NCBI GenBank assembly: GCA_963920765.1 | Contig: OY987243.1 | Location: 2,480,001 to 2,544,000 of the forward strand | Length of the DNA stretch: 64,000 nt | Direction of reading: 5' to 3' | Source of the DNA: Ulota crispa | Taxonomy: Eukaryota; Streptophyta; Bryopsida; Orthotrichales; Orthotrichaceae | In this document: positions 24,234-37,113 of the stretch, one piece after another | How the letters are laid out: each line of letters opens with the position of its first letter | How positions within the stretch are numbered: the stretch's first letter is position 1 | Program-made: the position numbers and the translations under genes | The notes under the pieces: model-generated | Told to the model about the DNA's origin: nothing | What the model saw: the letters and a program-made list of their open reading frames with translations, nothing else | Database searches by the model: none

Positions 24234-24243
24234 AAACAAACTA

Positions 24244-24674
24244 TGGCCTAAGAAGATTTCGAATCAACGATCTTCAATTTTATACGTTGTTTTCCTTCAC
24301 ATGTTTTGATTTAGAGCCTTGCACAAAAATCACAAAGCATCAATTGTTCAAACTAGTCATATGCTTGAAGAATTGGAAGATTTATTTTTGAAGCATATGT
24401 GGATGTTTTCATCCATGTTGTTCAAGTAATCCATTACATACGACTTTTATTTCATGTTTTTTTTTTAAACATTCACCCTCCCTCCATGGACGCAGTTACT
24501 TTTAGAACTTAAAGTATATTGCACTGGCATGTTGTAGACAGTTGCATTTTAATTTATCAAACCTTGACGACATAAGATTAACCTACAAAATATATACATA
24601 GAAAAAGTGATTATCAACAATGTACAATGTTTCAAGCTTAATGTTCAATTGAGAACATATACAAATATACTTTA
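24244..24674. other. Unassigned AT-rich stretch
   Basis: No gene, RNA or element end was recognised. Confidence 0.4.
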
Positions 24675-25170
24675 CTAGTATACATGCACACGCTTTGCCT
24701 GAGTTGGACATGTATGGATAATGCGACATTCAATGTTACAAAAAAACATCTCATAAATTAATTGGTCTAGAGTCTAATCCTAATGTATTTTACAAAAAGT
24801 CAATATCTCACAATTGGTTTAGAATCTAAGCTTGAAGCACCATCATTTGGTTCTTTTTGGAAACCAAAAGTAGTAATTGTCCTCATCACAATACTACTCT
24901 TCTATACTTTGCTAGGGGGCCTGTGGCATTTTGTTGGTTTTATAACACATGGTTGGAGAGTGTTTGGTGTTCTACATTTGAGGCATCCTTTATTGTTTCA
25001 ACTTTCACCAAAAAGTTTTAGAAGTTTTTGGAAAAGAACATGGTTGGAGGGTGCTTGGTGTTCTATATCTAGGGCATTTTTTATTACTTCAACTTCCACC
25101 AAAATTTCTAAAAGGTTCTAAAAAAGGGTGCGGAGTCACTAAGGATTAGGCTCCCACTTAGTAGTATAGA
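24675..25170 (-). mobile_element. Non-autonomous Helitron
   Basis: On the minus strand it starts A|TCTATACTACTAAGTGGG and ends GTGTGCATGTATACTAG|T, giving the TC start, CTAG end and A/T insertion site of canonical Helitrons. It contains a 91-bp direct duplication (24947-25037 and 25038-25128, both starting ACATGGTTGGAG). No Rep/helicase. Confidence 0.6.
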
Positions 25171-27159
25171 TATAAATACATACATACACACATATGAATT
25201 TTCAAATTAATTTATTATTATCTCTAATTAATCTGGTAAATCTTCATAAGTGTCAGCATGTTTTCATTAAATGCTTATGATTGCTACATATTGTTAAAGC
25301 TAAAAGTTGAGAGTGTTTATAGCTAGTTCTAACATAAATAACAAGACAATGTTTTTTTGTATAAAGAAATGTTTCTATTTGGGGACAACATGCACTAGCT
25401 TGATATCAAGGTGCATATGTATCTTATTTCTTCCTAGAGTTTACCCACAACATCAAGCTTTGGAATCAAATGCATATCAGAAGACATGTTAGTAAACATT
25501 TAAAGTTGTTCCTCTTGTTTGAATAACATTTATTTCCTATAATAAAAAATCATGTTATTATGAGCTGAAAGATAATTTGATGTTATTGCACATTTGCATT
25601 TTTTCTAGTCGGTTTTGATTTTATTTGCCTACAATGAAAAAGACAATTAGTCTCTCTTATAAAGACTCTTTGAGTGTTGAAAGGCCTTCGAAGAAGTTTG
25701 TGTTGTTCAAAAAATCAAAACATACTAATTTTCAAATGATCTCGATTCTTTATTGACCAAAAGAATTTTAAAAAAAGCAAATGAATGATTTCTTAAAAAA
25801 TTCAGCACTAAAATAACATAACTTAAATTGGGTTTCAAGAAATAAATTAAAAGCCATAAGAATCATTTGAAAATGATTGAAATTTTTCCACCACTTCATT
25901 ATGATACTAGGATTTTCTCCATTTTTTACTTGAAAAACCTCACATATTCATTTCACTTTTAATAAATTTTATAGTAATACTAGATACAAGCCATGCTAGT
26001 ATCATCACATTCCATTTTTGCATTTTTTTTCTTCAAATAAAAACAAAATATAAAGTTTCAGACTTATCAACATTATCAAGCATTAGAATTCATATTTGCA
26101 CATATACAGCTCCTTGATATGCTTCAAAGCATAATTCATAGTATTATACTACTTCCACGTATGTTGAAGCATGTTGGCAATTGAAACAAGATTCCTACAC
26201 ATTATGGCCATAATATTGTTTATGTTCACATTGTTAGAATTCATTTATTTCCAGGGGAAAGAAATATTCTATCAACCAAAAGACAAAATGAATTATTGCA
26301 AAGTCGGAGCTGCTATAGTGTTTGTTGCATTTTGTCCATATTGTAATGATTTTCTTACATTAACTTGTTTAAAAAAACTGTGAATAATATAATTTTAATT
26401 TAAAATGGTCACATTCAAATTTATTGCAATTTTTAGTATTATTGAATTAGTTTACTAAAAATTCAAATTTTAATTTTATTTAATGGGCGACATGTGATGT
26501 TAAGATAAGTGACATTCAAATCATTCTCTTATTTGAACGTGACAAGGCTCAAGGAAAATACCTAAATTGAGATCTAGTCTAGATACTTTTACATTTATTC
26601 AATTAGATTAATCTCTTTCATCATGGAGAACTTTCAACTTGTGTATTTTTTGGAAAAAAATGTACACAAACTACAAATTTTCAAAGTGTTGATTATAACC
26701 CAAAATATCATTGTCTTTAAAACTGACCATATTCTCTCTTTTTTAAATGATAAACCTTCAAACAAAAAAATTCATTAATCACTTGAATAAAAATTGATGT
26801 ATGCTTTAATCGTATTTGTTTTCTTGTTACAAAGGATTTCATTATTTTCCTAGTTTTTTACAACACCAATCGTCTTTTAGATAGATTTTTAGAAGCTACC
26901 ATATATTATAAGCGTTGAGGAACATTTGCCACAGGCCTCTAATTTCTCAAACTTGTTAAATTTAATCCAAATCCTTTGAGCCCATTTTTATATTATACAG
27001 GAGTAAAATACGTAAGAATCTAGGAAATTATGTTACCTAAATGTAATTATTTTTTTATTAATAAACTCTAAATCAATCGTATGTTGAACCTGTCTTTGGA
27101 TCAAGACAAAAAGTAAAATAAAAATCATTCAAATATTTATTGATAGTCAACTCCAAATT
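25171..27159. other. Unassigned AT-rich stretch
   Basis: About 2 kb of AT-rich sequence with only short frames. I recognised no gene, RNA or transposon ends. Confidence 0.4.
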
Positions 27160-27322
27160 TTAATCCTTAAACATCTACACGGCAAGTAGCTCATTAGAAC
27201 TGCATTGATCTATTCTCCAGCTTCTTTGTTGGTCTAAAATGTAATGGAGGTCTGGATCCATTCCAAATACAAGAAAAATATGTCGTATTGTACTGGCCGT
27301 TGTCCTGATGGAAATGACTCCA
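27160..27322. mobile_element. TTAA MITE fragment, subfamily K
   Basis: It starts TTAATCCTTAAACATCTACA and matches 23119-23352 in reverse orientation (shared GGATCCATTCCAAATACAAG and its complement). The right terminus near 27322 has lost its TTAA. Confidence 0.55.
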
Positions 27323-27969
27323 TCATATGGATATACATTTAATATCTAATTTGGTTTGGATTTCAATAAACAAAGAGCTAAAGTAAAAGTGGCGGCTAAA
27401 AACTGCCACTTCTCTAACCAACCAAATTCACGGTTTGACAATGGAAGATAAGCTTTCAGCGTTTTTGTATGCCCATGAGGACATGTGGCTACCTTACAAA
27501 GGTATTTGTTTTATCTTTGTTATTTTTATTATGAAATATGAAAGGAAATGAGGTAGATATCTTTGGTGAAAGTAGTTTTGGAGAAATCCTAGGGTATTTT
27601 GCCTTTAATCTAATATTTGAGGTGGAATAACCTTAAGATAAGGATAAAGGTAAGTTATGGGGGTCCAATGGGAGTAAGGCCACTTATGTGCGAGGGGTAT
27701 AAGCTGACTTATGTGCCAAAAGCATCTTAGGAAGTTTCTAAAATTTTTGAAATATAGTGGAAAATGGAGTTAGAGACCCGAATGTGGCACAAGATATAAC
27801 TCATTGTGTATGTCGAATTTTGAATTGAGATTTGTTGAGCTAGTATATCTTTGTGTGAGGTTTTTGAAAATTTTATGCTTGCTTGATTTGGAATTAGCAT
27901 TCAAAAGTTGTGCTTATTTGAGTGCGAAAGGTCTGCTGCCTCCTATGTGAAGGGGTGGAGATTTTGATC
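27323..27969. other. Unassigned stretch
   Basis: A short palindrome surrounds GTGGCGGCTAAAAACTGCCAC near 27391. No gene is recognised. This may be the left part of the decayed repeat array that follows. Confidence 0.35.
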
Positions 27970-28690
27970 AACCACAAAAACTAGACAGCTTGTTTGTTTG
28001 CTACGAGATTTTGAGAGAGTGAAAATCATTGTATAAGCTTTCCAAAAAACCATCAAATTTGAAAATTGGAACTTTGGAGAGGAAGATATAGAAGAGCAAA
28101 GGCTTGGAAGTTGCATGTCTTTGGTGAAAGGGAGGCCGTAACTTTGAAGAGCCATAACTTCTTATTGGATTGATATTTTTTTTTTAAAATTTGTAAAAAT
28201 GATAGCTTGTGAGATTTCCTCTTCAAATTGCTTTCACACAGGTTATTTGATGGATTATTGAAGAAAATATGTTGAGTGGAAGTTAAGAGGCAGACTGTAT
28301 TTTTACAAAAAAATGCTGTAATTTTGATGAGCCATAACTTTTGGTTTGTTTGAATTTTTCTTTTGAAATTTTATGAATAATAGCTTGTTGAATTAGCTTT
28401 TTAGATTATCATCATTCAAGTCATTTGGAAGATTTGTGAGAGAATTATGATATGTAGAAGTTGAAAGGTTGGGTGTCTTTCTCAATTAAGATGTCTAAAC
28501 TTTGATTTGCTATAAATTTTGGATAGAGTCTTAGTTTTTGGTGAATTTTTTATATGTTGTACTTGATAGTGTCAGCTTTCCAAATTGCTATTACGCTTGT
28601 GTTTTGAAGCTATAACACAAAATTTATAGAGCTTCAAAGGGACACTAGTTGGTTTGCATAAGAAGGCAAAGAAACTTCACTTTGTTTCTT
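27970..28690 (+). repeat. Diverged tandem array, period about 178-180 bp
   Basis: The phrase TAACTTTGAAGAGCCATAAC and its diverged versions recur at about 28142, 28320 and 28498, each followed by a run of T/A and ATAGCTTGT-like sequence. Three to four units are discernible, heavily diverged. It could be an old satellite fragment or an internal repeat of a decayed large element. Confidence 0.5.
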
Positions 28691-28741
28691 TTCAATTTTG
28701 GATAATAGTATAGTTTGAAGTGAAATTTAGAGATTTTGGTT

Positions 28742-28925
28742 GAAGTAGACAACCACACCTATTCTAGAGACAAAACTGTCTCTAGAATTTTCATTTAGAG
28801 TTTATAGTTAACTATATCCGTTCTAAAGACAATGTTGTCCCTAGAATTTCCATCTAGACTTTGAAGTAAACAACCGTGCCCATTCTAGAGAGAACATTAT
28901 CTCTAGAAATTTTATATAGAATCTA
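28742..28925 (+). repeat. Three diverged copies of a unit of about 62 bp with an internal hairpin
   Basis: Each unit has a stem-loop around TTCTAGAGACA...TGTCTCTAGAA (28761-28790 in the clearest copy), weaker in the next two. The units are preceded by ACAACC(A/G)(C/T)(A/G)CC(T/C)ATTC. Confidence 0.5.
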
Positions 28926-30743
28926 CAATAGTTGGAGATTATTTTGAAGAGCAAGTGTTCTTCAAAACTCTTACTTAGAATTTGCAATTGAAAAATCCAA
29001 CTACCCTAAGTTGCAATCAAATATCCCGCGTATTCCCAAAGCGCGCTCCTCTCTACCCGACACCGCAAAAAACCTTTCTGTCGTTCATGGGTTAAAAACA
29101 TTATACATTGATGTTTTATGCAATCAAACGTTTGATTGCTATGAGCAATAAGCATTAATTCTTTTACAATACTGGTGAAAATTTTAAGGATTTTGTTATA
29201 TAGAGTCTTAAACATGGGTTTCTACATAGCTATTTAAAAGAAAATTGATGATTTTTTTAATAATGAAAGTACATGTGAAAATATTAAGTTGATCAAATAA
29301 CCAAGTGTGAAATTTAGGTTTCAATTTTCTTTAAATTTTGTAGATTGCAATCTTTCCTCTTATAGTCATGATGAACTATAATTTTCTAGACTACATAGGT
29401 TTAAACTTGAAAGAGGTGTCCAACCAATATTCAATTAACTTACACATAATTAATCAAAAAGTGAACCACTTTACACATTCCACACGTCCTCTACATAAAG
29501 AAACTTGAGAGGAACTATAACCTTTTCTACCATCGACAAGGCTCCAAGCTATAGCATTTGTTAGGCCTCATGAAAGTGTTTACCACATGTCTTAGGACTT
29601 TCAACATGTGTATAAACATTATGAAGTTTTCAGTCTAACACAAATTCTAAAGCAATCATTAAATGAAAAATGGTTGATAAATAAATTGCACTTTTGTTTT
29701 TGTGGTGTTTTTATTTATTTCTTTACTATTTTTGGGGGCTAGAATTTCCAATATATATTTGCATTTGGAGTTGGAATGCAATTATGTTGTTGCTCTATTT
29801 AAATTGATTGCTTGTAGATTCCTTTTTTTTGTATGAGTGTAGTTGTTTATGAAAATAGTTCATTGACATATTGCTTGCTTTTGTTTTTTGGTACACTTTT
29901 TACTTTGTTGCTTAAATGCAAGTATTGTAATTCTATAGCTAGCGTATAATCAAATCATTAATAATAACATAGTCACATGTTTCATACATTTAGAAATGAA
30001 TGGTACATACAACAATTATGGGTTCATTAATTATTACAAAATGATTTAGCAAAAAACTTAACAGCTTTTTTATTCATGAACCAATACAACTCACAAAAAT
30101 ATGATTGAAATAGAAGCAATTTCTTTCAATTATTTATTACATGTTTTGTGTGTTCGCAAAAGGTCCTTGCATAAATGGTGTACAATTCTTTTCAACTTGG
30201 CAAATTGATCAAATAACCCCTTGACCTCCACCTACTTCTTTCAACTTTGTTATCTCTTGAAGTTGAGTAAATTGAAGAGTGCACAATTATCTACTGTTTT
30301 GGTTGTCCATGAAAAACTTTGACTTTGAAAGGTTGTTATAATTGTCATCTTTCTTGTTTTATATCTATTTTGTTATTGAATAATTCAATTGTGAATATAT
30401 TTTGATGTTACTAGCAATATTGGCCAAATCCTCATTTACCCCTTGTCATCAATGTTGTTTAGCCTACTCTCAATGGCATAAATTATACTAAATGCCTTTC
30501 CAAAACCCCATGCATGACACAACATAGCATACAAAATCCAACGTACACCATAACCAATCATTTTTCAACAAATTCCTCTACCTCCAACTATGTTGCAATT
30601 AAGTCAAATACATGGAATTATGTTACAACAAAGTACTTCCAGAATCCTACTAAAATGCAAATGTGCCTTTAAATTAAATATTGAAGTACAATTCTAAAGA
30701 CACATCATTTGTTCTATTTATTCAATTCAATATATTAGACATT
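28926..30743. other. Unassigned AT-rich stretch up to the assembly gap
   Basis: Near 29068-29095 the sequence CGTTCATGGGTTAA resembles the right end of a subfamily A TTAA element, without an identifiable left end. Otherwise nothing was recognised. Confidence 0.4.
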
Positions 30744-30943
30744 NNNNNNNNNNNNNNNNNNNNNNNNNNNNNNNNNNNNNNNNNNNNNNNNNNNNNNNNN
30801 NNNNNNNNNNNNNNNNNNNNNNNNNNNNNNNNNNNNNNNNNNNNNNNNNNNNNNNNNNNNNNNNNNNNNNNNNNNNNNNNNNNNNNNNNNNNNNNNNNNN
30901 NNNNNNNNNNNNNNNNNNNNNNNNNNNNNNNNNNNNNNNNNNN
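30744..30943. other. Assembly gap of 200 N
   Basis: A run of exactly 200 N. The round number suggests a placeholder, so the true size is unknown. Frames spanning it are meaningless. Confidence 0.99.
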
Positions 30944-31459
30944 CTAGTGAAGCTTATTAACTTGAGGCATGCACAACAAATTTTTAGATTGCACAACTTT
31001 TAGACTACATATTTATGTGTTAATTGTCCCCCCAATTGTGGCTTGAACTTGCCAAATGTCAAAATCAAAAATGTTGTGACATTGCTTGAGTCAATTTGTT
31101 GCAATGATTTTTTGGCTGACTCCATGACAATTCTTATCTCCCTTTGCAACTTTGCAAGGTTGCCACTTTGTCTTTCACATCTAGTATCATGTCAAGCTTT
31201 AGACAACACAATACAAAGCTCACCACCAACAAATATTTGACTCCACCAACATCTTTGCTTTAACAACCATAACAACAAATGTTCTCCTCTCTTGCAATTC
31301 AAAACCAAAGCATCAATGTAAGGAGTTGCAAATGGGTCCAACATTGATTTGCAATTGCTTGGTAAAATGTTGCAATCACAAACTATTATTGAAGAAGGAT
31401 TTTAGGACCATGGTACAATCTTTCTATACTTGCTTTTCAATTGAAGGTACCTAACGATC
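30944..31459. other. Unassigned stretch right of the gap
   Basis: AT-rich, short frames only, nothing recognised. Confidence 0.4.
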
Positions 31460-31860
31460 TTAGAGCATCTCCACCCTAGCCGCCTAAGTTCTACAACTTG
31501 GCATGCAGCAGGGTAGAGAGGCAAACCGAGGGGACTGGCTCACGTAGCCCACCCAGCCAACACCTCAGGCTGCTGCCTGGCATAAACACTCCCCCATTCC
31601 TACCCTTAATCTCCAACTTCCACAATGTGCCATGAGAGCACAACATGTGGCAAATTTTAATTGGAAATTTTGACCAACATTTCTCCTTCCTGCCCTCCAT
31701 TGCAAAGAGAAATGTTGTATTTCACATCCCCCAGCTTGCAAGCCGCTCCTTGACATGGTGTTCTTGACGTTAGGTGGGGGGAGGACGTCTATGCCCGACC
31801 CTACTGGCCGGCACAGCAACATTGTGCGCTAGTCCAACAAGCCGGGTGGAGAGGCTCTTA
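31460..31860. mobile_element. Harbinger-type MITE, TTA duplication
   Basis: The ends are TTA-GAGCATCTCCACCC and GGGTGGAGAGGCTC-TTA. The 401-bp element is GC-richer than its flanks. Same class as 9682-10032 and 48266-48600. Confidence 0.65.
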
Positions 31861-31964
31861 CATCTTCTTGCATTAGACTGTTGTGCCTTTCCAATAACCA
31901 GACTACTTATTCTTCAATTTTCTCACCACCAACACAATTACTTTAGATTGTATAAAGCCCTATG

Positions 31965-32680
31965 TTAACCCCTAAAGGATTGTTGTTCCTTTAAGGGACA
32001 AATGGGATTTTGAGCATGTACTTAGAACCAAATTACTTTGTGTATTTTTTTGAAACTTTTATGGAGGATGGAGAATTCAAAAATCTGCAGGGGCATCAAT
32101 TTTTTTCTTCATCCCGATGTTTAATGAAGGAGTTGTTCTTGAATTTCTAGAAAACAATGGAAGCTAGATAACCCAAAAAATTCTTTAAATTTTTCAGCTT
32201 AAAAATTTAAAAATCTAAAATTGGTCCTTCAGATTTACACTTCTTTGAATCATTCAATTTCAATTAATGAGATGAAAATTATGAAGAGTTTTAGTTTGCG
32301 GGTAGGTGTGGTTCGAAGAGACTCCACATCTACCCACAAACTAAAACTCTTCAAAACTTTCATCTCATTAATTGAAATTGAAGAATTCAAAGCTTCCCAC
32401 ATATATGTAAATCTAAAAACCAATTTCAGATTTTTATTTTTAAAAAATGCAATTTTTTAATAAGTTTTTGAGCTACCTTGCCTCCCTTGTTTTCTAGAAA
32501 TTCATGAATAAATTCTTCAATAAACATCAAGATGAAGAATTTTTTTTGATGCCCATGTAGATTTTTGAATTCTCCATCCTCCATAAAAGTTTCAAAAAAT
32601 TACACAAAGTACTTTAGTTGTAAATACATGCCCAAAATCCTGTTTGTCCTCCAAAGGGACAACAATCCTTTAGGGGTTAA
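31965..32680. mobile_element. TTAA-flanked palindromic MITE, subfamily B
   Basis: The ends are TTAACCCCTAAAGGATTGTT on both strands. The whole 716 bp folds on itself around about 32320 with many scattered mismatches between arms. It is the diverged counterpart of 799-1499, showing that a foldback subtype exists. Confidence 0.8.
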
Positions 32681-32731
32681 CCCATTTTACTAACAAGAAA
32701 AATACTAGTGAGTTGAAAAACAACACGAACA

Positions 32732-33676
32732 CTAACCCCTAAAGGCTTTTGACTAAGTTTTCACCAAAACTGCTCCAAAACTGCCATTTCTAGTACAAGT
32801 ACCAAATTTTAGAAAAAAAAATCATTTATGGACACATGTAACCATAAGATCTTGTACTACACTAGTATCTAAAGATGTGAAAAAAAATCCAAAAATTCCC
32901 ACTATATAGATTGTTTAGATGTTTGAATTTAAATTGACAAAATGCCAATTTCTGTCCCTACAAAATCCCAAGCAGCTGCTCTTCACAAGGTCATATTTGT
33001 ATGAATTATTTTCCAAAATGAATGTAACTCATTGGATTCATTTGTCAAGGCAAGTTAGGTGTACACTTGAAAATTTTCAAATCATTTGGAATTATACAAC
33101 ACATGGGAAAATAATAATAATTATGAAGAAGTAGAGAATGATTTGAAACACTAATTATTGTTAATTTTTTTATAATTAGAGTGGAAAATTTGAATTCCAA
33201 TGGTTGTAATGTTGTGATAAACAATATGCATCCTTTCATTTTGTTTTTGTTCCAAATACTAAAAATTGAGTAAAATAAAAGACTAAAAGTTTATTTCAAA
33301 GTAGAGAATCCATAACTGCCTATAAACAAAATCTCCTTATAATTTTCATCTCATTGACCAAAATGGAATGATTCAAAGCTTTCCATGTATATATAAATCT
33401 AAAGAACCAATTTCACTTTTTTGTTTTTTATAAATGTAATTTAATTAAAAAAATTGAGCTTCCCAGTCTACCCAACTAATAGAGAAAACTACATATCATG
33501 CAATAACTTGTGAACCATGTAATCAAAAGTTATGAAAATAGTTGGACTTCAGAGCTACTCCTTGGACACGTCACGTGTAAATATTCCTAAGAAAAAAAAC
33601 AAAAAATCCATTAGTAGTGAGCTGCCCAAAATTGCTATGTTGCCAAAAAAACATTGTTTGGGCCTTTAGGGGCTAA
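32732..33676. mobile_element. Subfamily B MITE flanked by CTAA instead of TTAA
   Basis: The ends are CTAA-CCCCTAAAGGC and GCCTTTAGGGG-CTAA. The flank is CTAA as a direct repeat on both sides, which suggests use of a variant target rather than mutation of one side. It is related along its length to 14843-15773. It overlaps the next element by three bases. Confidence 0.7.
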
Positions 33677-34001
33677 GGTAGGAGGTTCTAAAAGCGTGCA
33701 TGCTCTAAAATGGTGCACCTCCTCAAATGTAATCTATTTGTACATGTTTTTTTTCATAGCCTTTCAACAATGTATGTGCAGTGTACATTTAGGGAGGTGC
33801 ACCATTTTAGAACCCTATGCCATTTCAACTTCAAAATTTCATAACTAATTCCACAAAGCTCCTAAAAATATGAAATAATTGAGTTAGATGCCAATTCCTC
33901 TTGTCTTTCAAGGAAGATTTACCAAAAAAATTTCAAGAAGTTTCACCTCCCCAAATTTAGTTTAAGCCCTTAGATGGTCCTTTAATGAGCCTCCTACCTT
34001 A
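33674..34001. mobile_element. TA-flanked MITE, subfamily E
   Basis: The ends are TA-AGGTAGGAGGTTC and GAGCCTCCTACCT-TA. The interior also carries an inverted pair around GGTGCACCTCC and AGGTGCACC (about 33711 and 33796). It abuts elements on both sides with overlapping target bases. Confidence 0.6.
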
Positions 34002-34602
34002 GGGCGGCTTCACACTATGACTGGCCAATTTGAGAGGCCATGGGATTGAGTGCCCAAACTTTGGTGAGAGGCCAACAAAATGGGCTGAAAACAAGTATTA
34101 AAATATTGTTTTTGACACCTTTGGCCGACTTTAGTGTGAAGCCTCCAAAGGCCAAGTCCAAAGGCCAAACTCTTGGCAATGAGCTTCCTCGGACTCTCAA
34201 CTTGAATGGCTATAGTGTGAAGCCTCCAAAGGCCAAGCCCAAAGTCCAAAGTCATAAACTTTCATGGCCTCTCAACTTGAATGGCCATATGTGAAGCCTC
34301 CAAAGGCCAAGCCCAAAATCCAAAACCATAGCATTTATGAGACCTTCCAAATCCAGTGGCCAAAATCTTGTAAGCTTTTGATTATTTTATGAAAACAATG
34401 TGACGGCCTCTCAATCATAGTTTGGGTTTCCATTTTTGCTTGATCCATACTATTACCGAGAGACCGTCAACCTTAAATGATAAAGTGCTGTCATGTAAAC
34501 ATTTGAAGGATGACGACTTTTGAAATTTGGCCACTAGTGTGAAAGGTTGAGTGGCTGGACTTTGGTTTCTTACAATCTGATTGGAGTGTGAAGCCGCCCT
34601 TA
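33999..34602. mobile_element. TTA-flanked MITE with internal repeats
   Basis: The ends are TTA-GGGCGGCTTCACAC and GTGTGAAGCCGCCC-TTA, fitting Harbinger-type 3-bp duplication. Inside, the phrase GTGTGAAGCCTCCAAAGGCC repeats three times with a spacing of about 75-79 bp (near 34135, 34214 and 34289), echoing the terminal sequence. Confidence 0.6.
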
Positions 34603-34992
34603 GAACCTTCATTTTTTGAATTGAAACTTGAACTTTAGGTTTTGCTTCTGTTACCAACGTGTCGGAAAAATGGTGTACTATCACTTTAAATGTTCACGTG
34701 TCATTTGAAAGGCAGACTTTTGTATTAACTCGGCCGGTCGGTCCATGAACATGAAAGTAGAGCCGTCTTCTGAAAAGCACCAAGGAAGATCCTAAGCACT
34801 TGCCAAATGTTGACACTACTGTACACTCACAGTCTCACTTATTTAATTCTTGAGGAGAAAGAAAACTCTTGCAAAAGAGCTGAAGTTATTCTTCTGGTGG
34901 GGTCGTTGGGCTGCCAATTTCCAATTCCCAAGATAAGCTTGCGGAATGAGATTTTGCCAGTGGCACAACTTGGTGAAGAATTCGTCAACCGC
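34603..34992. other. Unassigned stretch
   Basis: No element ends or gene recognised. Slightly GC-richer than surrounding DNA around 34730. Confidence 0.35.
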
Positions 34993-35022
34993 TAAGGTGG
35001 AAGCACCCGCATGTCCGATAAC

Positions 35023-35947
35023 TTAAACCCTTAAAGGACCAGACCCTTTTTTTTTTAATAGAAATACAGCAATTTCGGGCAGGTACTTGTGATTGGAGCT
35101 TTTCATATTTTTGGTTGAAATTTTAACAAAATGTGGGGACGAGATTTATCTTTAAGATGTATTAAATTTCATGACATTTGGAATTAGGAGTAAAAAGTTA
35201 TGGCCTAATATGTTGTTTTTTATGTTTGTCAGGCAGTATGTGCAAAATTTTAAAAATCACTTTTCAAAAAAATAAATTCAAATTGGTTTAGGAGATTCAT
35301 GTGAATGTAGGAAGCTTTGAATCATTCCGTTTGGATCAACGAGATGAAAGTTATGAGAATTTTTTGTTTGCGGGCAGTTATGGATTCTCTACTCCAAAAT
35401 AACCTTTGAAGTCCTTTATTTTACTCAATTTTCAACATTTTGGAAAAAGAACAAAACCAAAGGATGAATATTGTTTATGACAACATTATGATCATTAGGA
35501 TTGGCATTTTTCATTTCCATAATTAAATTCTTAACAATTTTGTGTTTTGAATCATTCATTGTTTCTTTTTACTTACTAATTTTTTTCCATATGTTATACA
35601 ACTCCAAATGATTTGAAACTTTTTTGACATGTACTTTACTTAGGTGGAATAAAGAATTTAGAGAAGCACCACCCACATGGCCTTTTTTCCTTAGAAATTT
35701 CACCTTCCAAAGGATAGCTGCCCGGTTTTTCACAAGACATTTTTGAATATTCAAACCATTCTAACTTCCAATCCACATGGTGGAAAACTTTGAATTTTTT
35801 TCCACATCTTCTAAAACCATTACTTTACAAGATCCTACAATTACATAAGCACAAAAATGTTTTTGTTTTCAAATTTGGTTGATGCTCTAAAAATGGCAGT
35901 TTTGAAGAGTTTTTGGTGAAAACTTTGCTTGGTCCTTTAAGGGTTAA
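35023..35947. mobile_element. TTAA MITE, subfamily G, nested in subfamily D
   Basis: The ends are TTAAACCCTTAAAGGACC and, inverted, TTAACCCTTAAAGGACC. The empty site ATAACTTAAGCGATT is preserved near 47518-47532. A full-length relative lies at 53606-54534. Confidence 0.8.
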
Positions 35948-36191
35948 GCAATTCTGCAGAAAACTACAAAGAGTTTGAGGCAAAAAACATATTTTCCATG
36001 TAGGAAGATAAGAAATATTGGGATTGCAACTTTTTCTTAAATTTTTTTGTAAAATTGAAATTACTGTGAATTTTGGGAGTCAAAAAGTGTTCCACACCCA
36101 TTGCCAATGTCTAGATGTATGCAATTCCAATACTAGCCAAACTAATTTTAGGTCATTACTTCCTACCTCACTTTGGGACATGTGGCATGAC

Positions 36192-37113
36192 TTAACCCCT
36201 AAAGGACCATGGCCTTTATTTTGTCAAAAGACACTCAAAACTGCCACTTCTATGGCTAAGAGTAAAAAAGTTTGAAAATTGGTCTTTTTGCATATCTAAC
36301 CGTAGGATCTTGTACTAGACTAGTATAAGAATATGTCATACAAAACCCAAGAACTTTGACCACATAGATTGGAGGATGTTTGCATTCAAAGTGAAAATAA
36401 CAAGGTATTTTGCACCTTGCATGACTACATTTTTTAAATTTGAACTTCTTTAACTTAAAATTTTTGCACTACAGAGTTTGGAGCCTTATTTTTTGTGGTG
36501 GGAAGTTGAGTTGGGAGTTTTAGTAAAAAACAAAAACAAAAAAAACTAGGTTTTCATTCTTAAAAAAAAACATTAAGTACAAGAAGGTATGAAATTGAAT
36601 AAGAACTTAAATTGTTAATAACCTTGCAATGGAATCAAAACGCAATAATCCCAACAGTGAAATTGTTCTAGAAAGCAAACTTCACCCTTTCCAATAGTTT
36701 TTTTTGAAAAAATATTAAAATTGCATTCAAAAATGAAGTTTATAAGTTATTTTTTCAAAAAGATGCTTGAATTGCCCAAAAAACAAGATTGTCCATAACT
36801 TTCTCATAACTAGCCCAAATGGAATGAATCAAAGCTTCAGATGTAGGCAAAGATATAATCTATGAGAAAAACGGTTTAAAAAAATCAAGTTGTTGTATAA
36901 AAAAATTTGTTGCCGGGCTCTCCAAATTTGTGCTTATTTGGGCATAACTTTTGCTCCCTTGCATTGATTGGAATAAAATTATATCTCCCAAATGCTAATG
37001 TGTTTTTCTATCTTCAAAAAAAATTTCAAAAGTTTAGGACAAAAATTGAGGCTGTAGGTGCATGCCCAAAATCCCATTTGTCCCAGTAGGGACAATGGTC
37101 CTTTAGGGGTTAG
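36192..37113. mobile_element. TTAA MITE, subfamily B, nested in subfamily D
   Basis: The left end is TTAACCCCTAAAGGACCATG. The right end is CCTTTAGGGG followed by TTAG, a one-base decay of TTAA. The empty site CATGACTTAAGTAGCCCC is preserved near 47766. The interior matches 45587-46575 and 52708-53609. Confidence 0.8.

Noticed and set aside
30681-30996. Open frames across the N run
   Set aside because: They consist almost entirely of unknown residues in the assembly gap.
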